Positions 36,801 to 49,312 are shown, counted from the first letter of the stretch. The stretch: DNA of 64,000 nucleotides from Mallotus nudiflorus (GCA_947683625.1 CANTUR010000629.1:1151501-1215500); one strand, 5' to 3'. A program made the numbers and translations. Notes: generated from the letters alone by a model not told the origin.

Positions 36801-37205
36801 GGTGTGGGAATTGCAGTACATAGGCAGAAATATAATTTACTTATTCAAATGTGAATGGTATGATGTGCAACATAAAGGGACTGGATACAAAGTGGATAAT
36901 TACTCAACAAGTGTTAAAGCAAATCGTCGTTTAAAGACATATGAGCCGTTCATTTTAGCATGTCAAGCTGAGCAGGTGTTTTATGTTGAGGATCCAAATG
37001 AAAAAAATTGGCTTGTTGTGATGAAGAATTATCCTCGAGATCTTTATAATATTCCAATGCAATTCGAGGATGATGTATGTCAATATGACGAAGATAATGA
37101 GGTTTTTCAAGAAGAAGATAATGATAAATGCGGTTGTGCTACAACATCATCAAACAATGATGATAAAGTTGATGCCTTAAATAGGGTTGTTGTTGATGCT
37201 AAACA
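33854..37205 (+). pseudogene. CACTA TNP2 transposase, main part (TNP2, DUF4218 and DUF4216 regions)
   Basis: It continues the protein started at 17326. HLLKHGIIKTYTIWYFHGE opens it. The TNP2 core includes SSQHSIWPTILIPYNLPF (other frame, about 34730-34780), LSGWLTKGYKAYPPCHKHTS, ICYMDHKRFLPCNYKWRRN (34982-35140) and FFELLY, then RHNLDVMHIQKNVCDNVFGT (about 35345-35410). GMKSHNYHIFIQRLLPLAMR and YRWMYPIEKDLYKLKL (35651-36000) belong to the DUF4218 part. DUF4216 follows at 36796-37100 (VWELQYIGRNIIYLFKCEWY, PFILACQAEQVFYVEDPNEK). One intron is clear (36277-36358, GT-AG) and another likely ends in AG just before 36583. Frameshifts and stops between 33990 and 34980 kill it. The coding frame runs into LINE sequence at about 37205. 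Confidence 0.9.
36277..36358 (+). other. 82-bp GT-AG intron in the TNP2 pseudogene
   Basis: GCTGA|GTAAGATTT ... TTTTACAG|GGAATACAAAG. Splicing gives AEEYKDSLHNMNLANLRKRY, the expected continuous TNP2 sequence. Confidence 0.75.
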
Positions 37206-37724
37206 GAATTGCGGTACCATTAGACAAAATTGAAGATCCTGTTACTACCGTTGCATAAGATGGTTTTTTTGAAGGATTCAATGTAAGAGGAGCAAACATA
37301 TTCTTGTGACTAAGATAGTCCATATCAGAGGTGGACATCAAAGCAGGCTGACAGTGGCACCTAATGCTAGAGATCACAAGAAAAAATTTAGGTGAAAATA
37401 ATTTTGCTAAACATCCACTTCTTTACTAAAGAAACAAGTGTTGATGTTGGGTAATTATAAATCTAACGATGAAGAAAATAGTAACTAAAAAAAGAAAACC
37501 TTAATCAAACACCAGAATCTTATCATGACATTTTGCTAGCTACCTCTCCCATCAGTGCATTCATCAAAGTGACATATCTAAAATGGCAAGAAATTTCGAT
37601 TACTTAACCTCTTGTTAGCTTAATTTCATATGCTACACGACTCATGACCTTATCGTGTTTTTAACACATAAAATCTAGATAGTAGTACCTAATTATTGTC
37701 GTTGCAGTGGAAAAGGACAACAAG

Positions 37725-37766
<42 letters not shown>

Positions 37767-37810
37767 TTCTATGGCTATTCTTAGCTGACATTTGGCAAAG
37801 ATATTTTTTT
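37206..37810 (-). pseudogene. LINE ORF1 N-terminus and 5' region, third piece
   Basis: The minus strand encodes ALMSTSDMDYLSHKNMFAPL then SKKPSYATVVTGSSILSNGT, matching the second LINE copy at about 43150-43005. Upstream non-coding sequence also matches (37430-37800 with 43220-43570). The coding match ends at GGTACC near 37212, where the CACTA transposase abuts. An (AT)n tract lies at 37730-37760. The MULE insertion interrupts this piece at 37810. Confidence 0.85.
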
Positions 37811-37999
37811 GGATTTTTATATATATCTATCATTAACATAGATCATTTCTATAAATCTATCCAATTTTTAAAACTATTACGAATTGACATATGAATTTTA
37901 TAATCTATTACAAATCAGTTAATTATACACATGAAAATTAAAAGAAAAAAAGAAGAAATAAAAAAAAAACAAAACTCACCGTTTTGGTACACAAAAATT

Positions 38000-38300
38000 G
38001 TATCGTATCATTTTTTTTCCATGTTCTCTTCCCAAAAACCAAAACTACTCTCCTTCTCCCTTCAGTCGAATTGAACTCTTCTCCTCACCATGCTTAGGAT
38101 TGAAGAGGCAAAGCTCTGATCTCTCTTCTCTTTACTGCCACTACCACCAAAAACATAAAAGCATAGTCGAAGCTTCTCTTGACGCCACAACTAACTACCG
38201 GAACCACCACCTGAAGCCACCATCCCCCGCCTCCACCACCACTATATCCGTAGTGACAACAATCAAATTCCAAAATGATGCAGAGATTGAACATCGTCCT
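38000..38300 (+). other. Captured GC-richer segment of unknown origin in the Pack-MULE
   Basis: Open on both strands over long parts (plus frame 37998-38303), Ser/Thr/Pro-rich, with no domain recognised. Its base composition stands out from the AT-rich surroundings, as does the PPR piece. It may be the 5' part of the captured gene or come from a second source. Confidence 0.45.
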
Positions 38301-38425
38301 TAAAATAACACGCAACATGAAACTTCAACTTACAAGGCATCTTCACTTCACCGTAAAAAACTCGCAGCTTTGCCTTAGTTCTGAGATCAAACACTTCCTT
38401 TGAAGACTTGAACAACTTGCATTCC

Positions 38426-38960
38426 TTGAACAAAATGATCTCACTGTTCTCTCGGACGGGCCGGATCAACGAAGCAAGAGTTTTTGATAAGATGGTGCAA
38501 GGAAAAATAGTTACCTAGAATTCAATGATTAGTAGCTACATGAAACGAGGAGAGGTAACCAAAGCAAGAAAATTGTTTGATGAAATGCCTAAGAGAGATG
38601 TTGTCTTGTGGAACTTGATGATTTACGAGTATGTTTCGTGTCGTGTGAAGAGGTTTATTGAGGAACAAAGGCACTTGTTCGACAAAATGCCTTAATGGGA
38701 TTGTGTTTCTTAGAACACTATGATTAGTGGGTATGCAAAGAATGATAGGATGGATGAAGCATTGTGGCTTTAAAATACAATGCTTGAGAAGAATTCTGTT
38801 TTGTGGAATGCAATGGTTTTTGGATTTTTGCAGAATGGTGATTTGGTACGTACAATTGAATATTTTTTATAGAATGCCCAAAAGGAATGCAACTTCTTTT
38901 AGTCTTGTTTCTAGTCTTCTTCGTTGTCAATTGCCAATAGAGGATTTAAATGCTCTAGTA
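38426..38960 (+). pseudogene. PPR protein gene fragment (PLS/E-type, MEF9-like), captured
   Basis: The plus frame from 38426 reads LNKMISLFSRTGRINEARVF, then NSMISSYMKRGEVTKARKLF, DEMPKRDVVLWNLMIYEYVS, NTMISGYAKNDRMDEALWL and LWNAMVFGFLQNGDLVRTIE. These are successive 31-35 residue pentatricopeptide repeats of the type that binds organellar RNA. The insert after the third repeat (SCRVKRFIEE) resembles what I recall of the MEF9 RNA-editing factor group; that name is tentative. Five stops sit at expected Trp/Gln/Phe positions, and a +1 shift near 38870 leads into RMPKRNATSF. No organelle-targeting peptide or C-terminal domain is present. Confidence 0.85.
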
Positions 38961-39494
38961 TCAATTATTGTTCAAGAATAATAGTTGCACAGGAGAACAA
39001 AAGGGAGAAGAGTTTAGGTGGAAAGGGGAAGATTTTTTTTTTTTTTTTTAGACAGGAGAACAATGGAAAATAACTTAATCGATGAAAGAAATATGAGAGA
39101 TGATGTTGATAATCGAAGAGGAGAAGAGTTTTGTTCTTGCTGGAGAAGAGTTTCAGAGAGTCGACATGAGAAGAGGGTTTTTAGCTAAAGGAGAAGATAA
39201 ACAACGGGGAAAAAAAAATTTGGCCAAATGCGGTACCGTTTTTGTAAAACAAAAATGATGAGTTTTGGTAAAATATTGAAAGGTTTTTTTTTATTATTAT
39301 TATTTTCCATGTGTATAAATAGCTGTCCAAGTCACTCATTCCATATCATCATTGAAATATGCAATTTTGACTGAGGATAAATTTGTACCACGTCAAAAAG
39401 TTCATATGTCAATTCGTAATAATTTTAAAATTTAGATAGATTTAAAAAATAGGCATTAATTGATGGAAGATAGATATAAAACCCTATTTTTTGA

Positions 39495-40766
39495 GCATGT
39501 TGATGTAGGTTTCTCACTACCAATTACTACTTGACATATAGATAACAATCTAACTGTTCTTTTTTTTAATTAAGAATGCAGCATCATTAAAAAAAAAAAA
39601 AAAAAAAAAAGTGAAGCTATACCTTGCTTGATGCTAAAAAGGAAAAAAATGAAAAAACAAAAAGAAAAAGAGTAAATATATACATAGACTTTACTACAAT
39701 CTTGAAAAACAATTGATGGTACCGATTTTTCACATGACAACCGATCTTACATACTAATTCCAGCACTTTAAAAAGGGATGTGATGAATTGATCCCCGCAG
39801 CATTGATGACAAAAATTTGGGATAGGAGCACTGGAGAGTTCAATAATTTTTTTAATTGTAATAATTAAATTTTAAAAGAAAATTTACTAATAAATAAATA
39901 TTATAAATTTTAAAAATTATCTCCATTATTGATCCTTCAGTTAAAATATATATTATATTTTTAAAAAAAAAAATTAAGGCTTAAAATATCAAAATTAAAG
40001 TGTGAATAGTGAAAAATTGTGTTAACTCAATGATAGATCTAACGGTGCAAAAAACATTTCTTCTGAAATTTAATTATAAAAAAAAAAAAAGAATTATAAA
40101 ATTTATCCTAAAAAATAAAAATAATTTTTGCTAATTTTTATTTTTTGGTGAAAAAATAAAAAAATAAAGTATAAAGTTATTATGAAAAAATCTTATATTA
40201 ATTTTTTAAATTATATTTAGATCTTTAAAATAAAATTAAATAAACTTGAAACAATTTGAAGGATATAATCACTACATTAACACAAATTTTAACCATTTAA
40301 GATGTGGGTATATTAATATGAAAACGACTACTAAGTATGCCCAAACAAACAGATTATAAATCTAATGCTCAAGAACAACAAATAGCAGTAAATAAGACAA
40401 AAACAGAACCCTAATGCAAACACCATTGAGATACTTGCTGTGGCCATATGTGCTGCACGTTCAACTTTGCTTGCCACCTCTTCCATCACTAATTATATTC
40501 GTCAAAGCGACATGTCTAAGAAATGGTAACCTTTTTTTCTTTTTTTTTTTATTCTAAACTCTAGTATTTAAAACTTATTGAATTCTAATTAATCTAATTT
40601 AATTTGGATAAAAAATTTTCAGCAACTAATTTTATATAACTACATATACTATAACTTAAATACAAAACATTGTTTAAGTGAGAACATTTATATCAGCTGA
40701 TTTTAGTTGTTTTTAGTTAAGAAAAGCTAGATTTGGTAAAAGTATCTAGGGTGAATGATAAGAGGG
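39495..40766 (-). repeat. LINE 5'-flanking block, copy A (resumes after the Pack-MULE)
   Basis: From 'catgttgatgtaggtttctc' (39496) onward the sequence follows 43579-44612 in order, including 'agtgaagctataccttgctt', 'tctccattattgatccttca' and 'caccattgagatacttg'. It is therefore the direct paralogue of copy B. It includes an A-run (39590-39610). Non-coding. Confidence 0.8.
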
Positions 40767-41480
40767 CAAATGCACATTTTTATCCTTCATGTTTATACGG
40801 AGGAGCACATGCATCCTTTACATTTTTGTTTGGACCATTTAAATATAGAAATTAATTTTTTCTGTAATTTAAGCCACTTGATTAACGGGAAAAGATTTAA
40901 AAATTAACTGAACTGATAAGGAGAAAATTTAGGGAATGCAAAAATTGTGTATTTAGGCGAAGCGGAACAAGTTCCGATGAAGAATGATAAAGAATTGGAA
41001 CTTGAAATTATTAAGAATTTAAGAAAATGGTGCGTTGAGAGTGAGAAATCAATTTCTTTAGCTACGGAGAGTTTTCCTTGCGATTTGCAGGATCAGCTTA
41101 GTCAATTTTTTAATGGAAGGTATGATCTGAATTTTGAATTGAATTCTACTCAGGCAATTCTCATATTTAAAAAGGTTTAAATTCAGAGTTCCTAGAATTC
41201 AATTTTGAACGAAATGGGACTGCACTATTGCTAAAATTCAATTATAGTCATTTTGAAAAAAACTGAAATCGTGCCGAAAAAGGTGTTTTTGTGAGAATTC
41301 AATTGATTTTTTGCAAGGCTAAGTGTTTGTTTGGGTGTAGGGATTGTTTGATGGCAGGATAGATGGGGAAACCTTAAGTCTTTGCTTCGTTTACATGATA
41401 AAAATTAAGAGTAAAACGCTGCTTCTGATAACTCTAATTTTAATTTGTTAAGAAAATTGGAAAAGATGATGATGGAATTT
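40767..41480 (+). mobile_element. Right-truncated MULE-like element carrying an unrecognised gene fragment
   Basis: The left end 'gggcaaatgcacattttta' after 'aatgataaga' is the same terminus as in the complete element at 44613-45163. The match continues about 130 bp to 'attaacgg'. The interior then differs: here it has an ORF (40977-41180) and GC-richer DNA to about 41400. The right terminal repeat was not found. Confidence 0.55.
40977..41180 (+). CDS. Unrecognised 67-residue ORF, possible captured first exon
   Basis: From an ATG at 40977 the frame encodes a mixed, non-repetitive polypeptide beginning MKNDKELELEIIKNLRKWCV and containing FPCDLQDQLSQFFNGRYDLN. It then ends AILIFKKV* with an AAAAG|GTTTAAATT context that could be a splice donor. 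About 170 bp downstream 'gggtgtag|ggattgtttgatgg' could be an acceptor followed by an open frame (GLFDGRIDGETLSLCF). Composition and codon use look like real coding sequence rather than AT noise, but I do not recognise the family. It lies within a MULE-like element, so capture from a host gene is the likeliest explanation. The frame is open upstream as far as a GTG at 40947. Confidence 0.45.
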   Translation: MKNDKELELEIIKNLRKWCVESEKSISLATESFPCDLQDQLSQFFNGRYDLNFELNSTQAILIFKKV

Positions 41481-41795
41481 GATAAGACATATTAAACTTT
41501 TATTGAGTATAATTAAATTTTATAATTTTTTTTAGTATAATTAAATTCTATAAACTAATTAAAAAAACTAATTTGATCGGATAATAATAAATAAAATTGA
41601 TAATTTTTTTAGAAATATGTATATAACCTAATTATTAAATTTTAAAAGTTTTTAAACTTATAAAATGATTTTTAAAAATTTTTCTTAAATTTTTAAAATT
41701 TTAACAATTAAGTGATATAAATTTAAAAAAAAATGATTAAATTTAGTCATTAATATAAATAACGACTTGATAATTTACCTAAAATTTAATTTAAA
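41481..41795. other. AT-rich DNA, no gene seen
   Basis: Homopolymer- and AT-rich sequence between the truncated MULE-like element and the C-terminus of LINE ORF1. No feature can be supported. Confidence 0.5.
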
Positions 41796-41799
41796 TTTA

Positions 41800-43175
41800 T
41801 TCAGCATTGATAATAGCTGAATAAAACTGAGGAAAGGATGACTTTGTATTTCTCCTGCTTAGCTTGAGTTTTTTTACACCTAAATCTACGACATCAGCCC
41901 AAGAGACTCCATCTTTAGACTGACATACATTATCATCAGATGCATCAACCATTTGCCGATCCTGATCAGCATGGTCAGACAAAGGCTAATCCATTTCCGT
42001 AACAACAATAGCCCCTATTGGTGGGTTTGTTCCTTCATTATCAGCATTCTCCTTAAGCAAAAAGTCATCTTTCCTATCAATTGAACTATCATCAATTGTC
42101 TTTTCTTGCTGAGGAGGCTTATCATATCACAAACAATCAAAGTACCTTCGTGACTCGTATATGGGACCAAGCCTTCCATGTCTTTGTTTGTTTCATCCAC
42201 ACAGGCAGTAGCATTATCCATTCCACGTAGCTCTAATCCAGTTTGGAGTTTTTTGAAAGCTATACTAATAGGAACATCAGTACTTGGATTAATTTTTGGC
42301 TTCCAGATTCTTTTTGGTTCTTTAGGCTTTTAAGTCTTTAACCGAGGAGCTTCATGATGCATTGCTGGTTTTTTCCCCAATCTATAATCCTGTGAAGTCT
42401 GCCCAATGTTAGAACATATATTGCAAAAAGAATCTAAGTTTTCATATACCACATCAATGAAGAAGCTTTTTCCAATTCTTTCAACAAGAAGACTTTCAAG
42501 TAAGGTAGTAGACAAATCAATATCTATTAAGGCCCGGGCATAATGCCCAAACTCTTCATTAACAGTAGCACTGTCTATCTTTAGAGAAACCCCAATTCCC
42601 CTAGCAATAGATGTCAAAATTTGTGGATGGCAATATTCCCATGGAAGTTTATAAAATCGATCCCAAATCGTTGATTTTTGAGCTGAAGGATCAAAATCTG
42701 GTATCCAATGTTGCAAGCGGAGAATCCTAGTTTTAACGCTATAGCCCTTGGCCCCATATGGAATTCTTTTCCATGCTTGAATTCAAAATCACATGATAAA
42801 ATCCACATCCTAATGAAATCAATTTCCAGTTGTTAGTAATCCCCCAAACTGATGATAGTTTCTTCTTTAAGTCAACGAGTTTCCATGGTGAATCCCCTTT
42901 TGAAAGGACAATTCGAGCAATAAGAGCATGTTGACAAGCAACCAATTGGTGTTTATAGATCTGCTGATTAATCTTGATAGCAATATAACCTCCCTTATTG
43001 GTTGCAGAGGTACCATCAGACAGAATTGAAGATCCTGTTACTGCCATAAGATGGTTTTTCTGAGGGATTCGATGTAAGAGGAGCAAACATATCCTTGTGA
43101 CTAGGATAGTGCATATCAGAGGCGGAGATCAGGGCAGCCTGACGGCAGCGCCTAGTGCTGGAGATTACAAGAAAA
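41800..43175 (-). pseudogene. LINE ORF1 (DUF4283 domain plus zinc-knuckle-like region), copy B
   Basis: Minus strand from about 43175: DMFAPLTSNPSEKPSY, ILSDGTSATNKGGYIAIKIN, KLVDLKKKLSSVWGITNNWK (DUF4283), then STIWDRFYKLPWEYCHPQIL, GIGVSLKIDSATVNEEFGHY and YENLDSFCNICSNIGQTSQD, the zf-CCHC-like end in which the usual His is Gln. A hydrophilic tail (DGVSWADVVDLGVKKL) follows to about 41800. ORF1 proteins of plant LINEs bind element RNA. Several frameshifts split it into overlapping frames (43086-42739, 42716-42330, 42221-42015, 41982-41797). No ORF2 follows at lower coordinates. Confidence 0.85.
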
Positions 43176-44612
<1,437 letters not shown>

Positions 44613-45163
44613 GGGATAAATATATATTTTCACCCTTAATATTTATATCGAGGAGCAGATATAGACCGTTTAAATACAGAAATTAATTTTTTCTGTAATT
44701 TAAGCCACTAGATTAACGGAGAAGATTTAAAAATGTAAAAGTATTTTCTTTTCCAATTAATTCAAAATAGAAAAAAAAAAAAAAAAAAAAAAAAAAACAC
44801 TCCCTATGTTTTCAAGTGCAGCTAGAAGAAAATGAAGCCCCACCGCCACCACATACACGGTGGCTTCACCTATAGATCACTGCAAAAACCGTCGTACAAA
44901 TGTGGGTCCTCTTCTCCACAGCTACTTCTCCTTCGTCAATTCCCTTCCAAAACCTTCCCATGCAACCGTAATCTTTCAATCCGTCGTACAAATGTGGGTC
45001 TTCTTCTCCGCAGCTACTTCTCCTTCATCAATGCCCTTTCAAAACCTTCCCATGCAACCGTAATCTTTCAATCCATCGTACTCATTTTAAATGTTCCAAA
45101 AAAAAGTAAGGATCAAATGTGTTCCTCGATATAAACATTAAAGACAAAAATGCACCTTTGCCC
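44613..45163. mobile_element. MULE-like non-autonomous element (551 bp) with captured GC-rich insert
   Basis: The left end GGGATAAATATATATTTTC pairs with the inverted right end GGGCAAAGGTGCATTTTTG, and the arms continue through 'atttatatcgaggagcag' and 'tttatatcgaggaacaca'. Target duplication tatgataag (44604-44612) and aatgataag (45164-45172), 8 of 9 identical. The interior (44820-45085) is GC-richer and contains a 92-bp tandem duplication, with an A-run (about 44770-44797) just before it. Confidence 0.75.
44891..45080. repeat. 92-bp tandem duplication in the MULE-like insert
   Basis: 'gtcgtacaaatgtgggtc' starts at 44891 and again at 44983; a third, partial start is at 45075. The frame 44832-45134 runs through it (repeated FPCNRNLSI-like pieces) but has no recognised domain and is not called as a gene. 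Confidence 0.9.
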
Positions 45164-45172
45164 AATGATAAG

Positions 45173-46263
45173 ATGACGAAAATTGTTAGACCCTTATCTT
45201 TTCATCTCTTAAAATTATTTTTTAATATATTATATTATTTTAATTTTTAAAAATTTTATTTGATATAATCTATTTTAAAAGTTATAATTTTTAGTCAAAA
45301 TAATAAATTGACTATGTAAAATAAATAAAAGTTAAAGATATATATTTTACCATCTAAGACAAATAGTACCATTTGGAAATTTAATCCTAACTATTTTTCT
45401 AGTTTTTATTTTATTTTATTTTCACTTCAAAAAAAATTAATGAGCATTAATTTCTTATATTTTATGATTTCTAATTTTCTAATTATATTATAATTTTAAA
45501 AGTTTAAAATTTTTAATTTGTCACTTTACAACATATTAATCAGTCTACGTAAAATTTATGAAAGTTAACAATGCACATTTTACCACGGTCAACAAATTTT
45601 ATAATATAGTATTTTTACTCCGAACTACATTTTATAAATTTAATAACAAATATTTAAAATATAAACCAAAAAGTTATAAAATATATTCCCTTGTAATTTT
45701 AGAGAGTTTTATTTGGGTTAAAAAATAATTAATTAATCTTAAATTTAAGAGAAAAATGAGTTAAGAGACTAAAGAACCCTTAGTTTTTGAATGACTATTA
45801 ATTTGTATTGAACATTAATAACTTTGACCTTATGGACAAAATTGACAAAAAAAATTAAAATTTTATTAATTGTATATAAGTAACAATTAAATGAAATTTT
45901 ACATTTTTTCTAAAACGATAAATAAAGAGGAAGGGAGGAAGTAATTTTTTTCTTTTTGTATTTTCTATGTCATGAGTCATCACTTATCTATATTTTATAA
46001 CCCTTCATATTTGTTTCTTATTATTATAACATTAAATTTTAATTATTCATCATTATATTTTTCTATTTTTAACTTTTATAATCTTTATAATTTATTTATT
46101 TATAATATTTATGTATCTCTTTATTAAATTTAATAGAAATTATTTTAGATAACCTGCATATTATGCCGACTCTAAATTATTTACTTCTAATTTGATATAA
46201 ATTTATATTTTTCTAGGAGTTCTTATATCCCAATGACAAGCATTGAGATATATTTTTATCTAA
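45173..46263. other. AT-rich intergenic DNA
   Basis: About 1.1 kb with short open frames only; no domain and no terminal repeats recognised. It ends at the chromovirus insertion point. Confidence 0.6.
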
Positions 46264-48911
46264 TGTTATGACCCGAACCCAAGGGCACGTGACCAACACT
46301 AGGGAATGAAAAAGCATAAAGTTATCAAAACTCGTAATAAGCTTTAAAAGAAAAATTACAGAATATTTAACTTTGAAACTTTATAATAAATAATAAAATA
46401 ACAATGCACATTATCAAACTGATTTTTCTCAATATAATTTAAACCATAATATCAGTGTATAGAATAAAAATAAATATCGGTCATACAAATAGTATCTCAG
46501 TGCATGAATTTCCAAATAAAGTATGTAGTTATACAATTTTCTCTATTGCGGTACACGAAAGTAAATACAACACAACTAAATAGACCTATGTAGAATAGCC
46601 GGTGACGAAGCTACACAACGAAGAGAGGTAGGCCTAACAGTAAACTCCCAAACTCCTGAAAAAAAATTTATTGAGGGGAGTTAGACTTCACTGAGTAAGT
46701 TAATAAAGAAATGAATGCAATTTGAAAACATCATTTAAAATAAATTTATGGAAATATAATATAATATAATTTTATTTCAACCATTTGGTATATATATAAT
46801 AAATCCATTTTTTTTAAAAAAGAGAAGAAATAAATATTTAAATATCTTTTAAAATCATTTCAATATAAAAATTTTGGTAGAACCCGATTTATAAATTTTT
46901 AACAGTCATATGACTCACTTATATTCAAGACTGCTGAATCTCGAGAGCAAGACATCACCAGGATACACAGCCGCAGTCATATCTATTAATCCAATATCAC
47001 TGGTGGTGTCCTAGAACAAGGCATCACCAGACCATTGGCTCCACTGATTTAATAAATAAACAAATATTATACTATTGACGGTGTCCGAGAGCAAAGTATC
47101 ATCAAACCTTCGGTCCCAGAAATATAATTAAATAATCACATATTTTTACCAGTGCGCACGGTCCTGATGAAACCCATTAGGTAGCCCGTTCTACCGTGGT
47201 TTATTTAAAAATAAAAGAAAACAAATAAAACAATGAAAATTACAATAAATAAAAATAAAATAAATAAAATAAAATAAATCAACTATAAATTAAATTATGC
47301 AGAATCCTATGAATAATGATGACTAGAATCTCATAAAATTAAATTCATAAGAATTTAATATAATTTAAATTAAAATACTCGACACTCAAATCAAATATTA
47401 ACTTACAAGATAAAGGTGCTCCTCTAGCACGTCGTGTCCGACCTCGACTGGTAGACGCGACTAGAGGGGCAGCTAAAAGACAGGAAAGGAGATAACAATC
47501 AGAAAATAAAAACCTAACTTCTGGAGTTTCTAAGCAAGACTCAATTCGAACTCAGAATAAAAAAAGTTTAGGATTGACCCGATGTCACGTTTTACAAGAA
47601 ATCTACCGAAAATTCGACAGAATTTTCTTTGTAAAACGGACATTCCTCTACCGAAGTAGAGTCAACCCTGCAAATAAACACACTTCAAAATTCACAGTGG
47701 CACAACACCTCGGATTGGAACCCCAAACAACACAATTCTCAACTGAGGTTCACCAAAAATAATAAAAATAGCAATTACTAAATATTAATTTAGTAAAACA
47801 CTAAAAATAATAAAAATTAATAATAATAAATCATAATATAATTTATTTAATTTTTTTTTAAAACACTAAATAAAATTATTTTAATACCACATTTTGTCTC
47901 AAAAATAATTAAAACATAGTATTTAATTATAATATCAACAAAAATACATCATTTACCTATTATCTCAAAATTTACATCATATAATGATTTTCTAACAAAA
48001 ATTAGATAAATTATCAAAAATTATTTTATAACTACTAAAATTACTAACATAATATACTAACACTAATTAACTCAATTATTTAACCAAAAATAATTAATTA
48101 ACCATATTAACAAAATACACATAAAACTTAAAATACCTAAATAAATATACAAAAATTCCATAAAACTCAATTAATTTAACCTAAATTAATTTTCATAGAC
48201 TCTTAACAAAAATTGACTTCAATAACTTAAATCAATTAATAAACATACATTAGTCAACCAAAAATTACCCCAAATAATTAAAATAAATTTCTGAAAAATT
48301 AAGTAATTAACTTATAATTAACAAAATAACCCAAAACAACCTAAAATTAACCAAATCAACTAACAAACAACTAAATCTAACCTAAAGCTAACTAACTACT
48401 AACTCACTAACTTACTTCAAGCTCAAAACAGAGCAAGGGAGGGCTACTACTGCAAGCCTAAGTTACAGAATTTCCAGGTGACAGCAAGTTGGGGCAGTGG
48501 TTATGCTGGTTGTCACTGCAGGAGGAATGGGGGTTGTTGCTCTTGCTGCTAATCTGCCCTGCTGGCCTACTACTGCCTCAGCATGATGCTGGACTTGTTA
48601 CTGCTGCTCCCTCTGCTCGTTTTGCTGCCTCACGCAACTGCTGTTGCCTTCTTTGTGTTGCTACCTCACGCAGCAGCAGCTGCTATTTTCTGGTCGCGTT
48701 GCTGCCTCACGCAATAGCTAAAGATAACTCCAAAGGAAGAAGAAACAAATGGAGAAGGAGCAGGTAGTTGTTGGATCAGGCGCACTAAGATAGGGTAGAG
48801 GAAGTGGTGTGACAGAAAAAGAAAGAAAGAAAGAACGAAAGAAAGAAAGAAAGAAAGAAAGGGAAAGGGAGATGGGTTGACTGAAATTTTTATCTCCTAA
48901 AAACCCTAAGC

Positions 48912-48947
<36 letters not shown>

Positions 48948-48974
48948 AAGTAGTTTAGATAAGATACATCCATG

Positions 48975-49007
<33 letters not shown>

Positions 49008-49312
49008 TAGATAATTTAAGTATATAATAATGATATTAATATACCTCTAAATAAAAATAAAACTACCATTATAATAGTCAATAATAGTAGTGCTACAAAT
49101 AATTATTTAGACAATTTAAAATAATAAACTATGTGCATAAGGACAAAATAATATGAAAAGAATAATGTTAATAGTTTCCAATGAATTTTTAAATTTAGTT
49201 CTTAAATATAATAATTTAATATACTAATTATAACAATATAAAATAAAGATAATTTGTATTCTTGAAAACCTCAATATTTATATAAATAATTTAAAATATT
49301 CGGGTTACTACA
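46264..49312 (-). repeat. 3' LTR of the minus-strand chromovirus (3049 bp)
   Basis: It has the same internal landmarks as the 5' LTR: 'gaggggagttagacttcact' (46674), two 'aagcatcaccag'-like repeats (46950-47120), a GC-richer block (48420-48780), a (GAAA)n run (48817-48861) and (CA)n(TA)n (48912-48948). The two LTRs differ mainly in microsatellite length and scattered substitutions. Confidence 0.92.

Larger units (their letters stand above)
10473..37205 (+). mobile_element. CACTA (En/Spm-type) transposon, nested and 3'-truncated
   Basis: The left end CACTACAAACAAAAAGTG matches the CACTA terminal consensus and interrupts LINE ORF1 after 'gatagcaat'. It carries subterminal repeats (10555-10960) and a TNP2-type transposase split by a chromovirus (17326-17514 and 33854-37205). 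LINE ORF1 resumes at about 37210, so this interval is one insertion about 26.7 kb long. Without the inner LTR elements it would be about 5.3 kb. No CACTA right end (TTGTAGTG) is present: coding sequence runs straight into LINE sequence, and about 22 bp of the LINE is missing. The 3' end was therefore probably deleted. Confidence 0.75.
37811..39484 (+). mobile_element. Pack-MULE (1674 bp) with captured PPR gene fragment
   Basis: The ends GGATTTTTATATATATC and, inverted, GGGTTTTATATCTATC begin terminal inverted repeats that run on through 'attacgaattgacatatgaa' (left about 37880-37900). Target duplication: tattttttt (37802-37810) and tattttttg (39485-39493). LINE sequence contiguous at 43570-43580 is split exactly here. 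The interior has markedly higher GC than its surroundings and carries at least one host gene fragment. No transposase is present, so it is non-autonomous. Confidence 0.82.
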
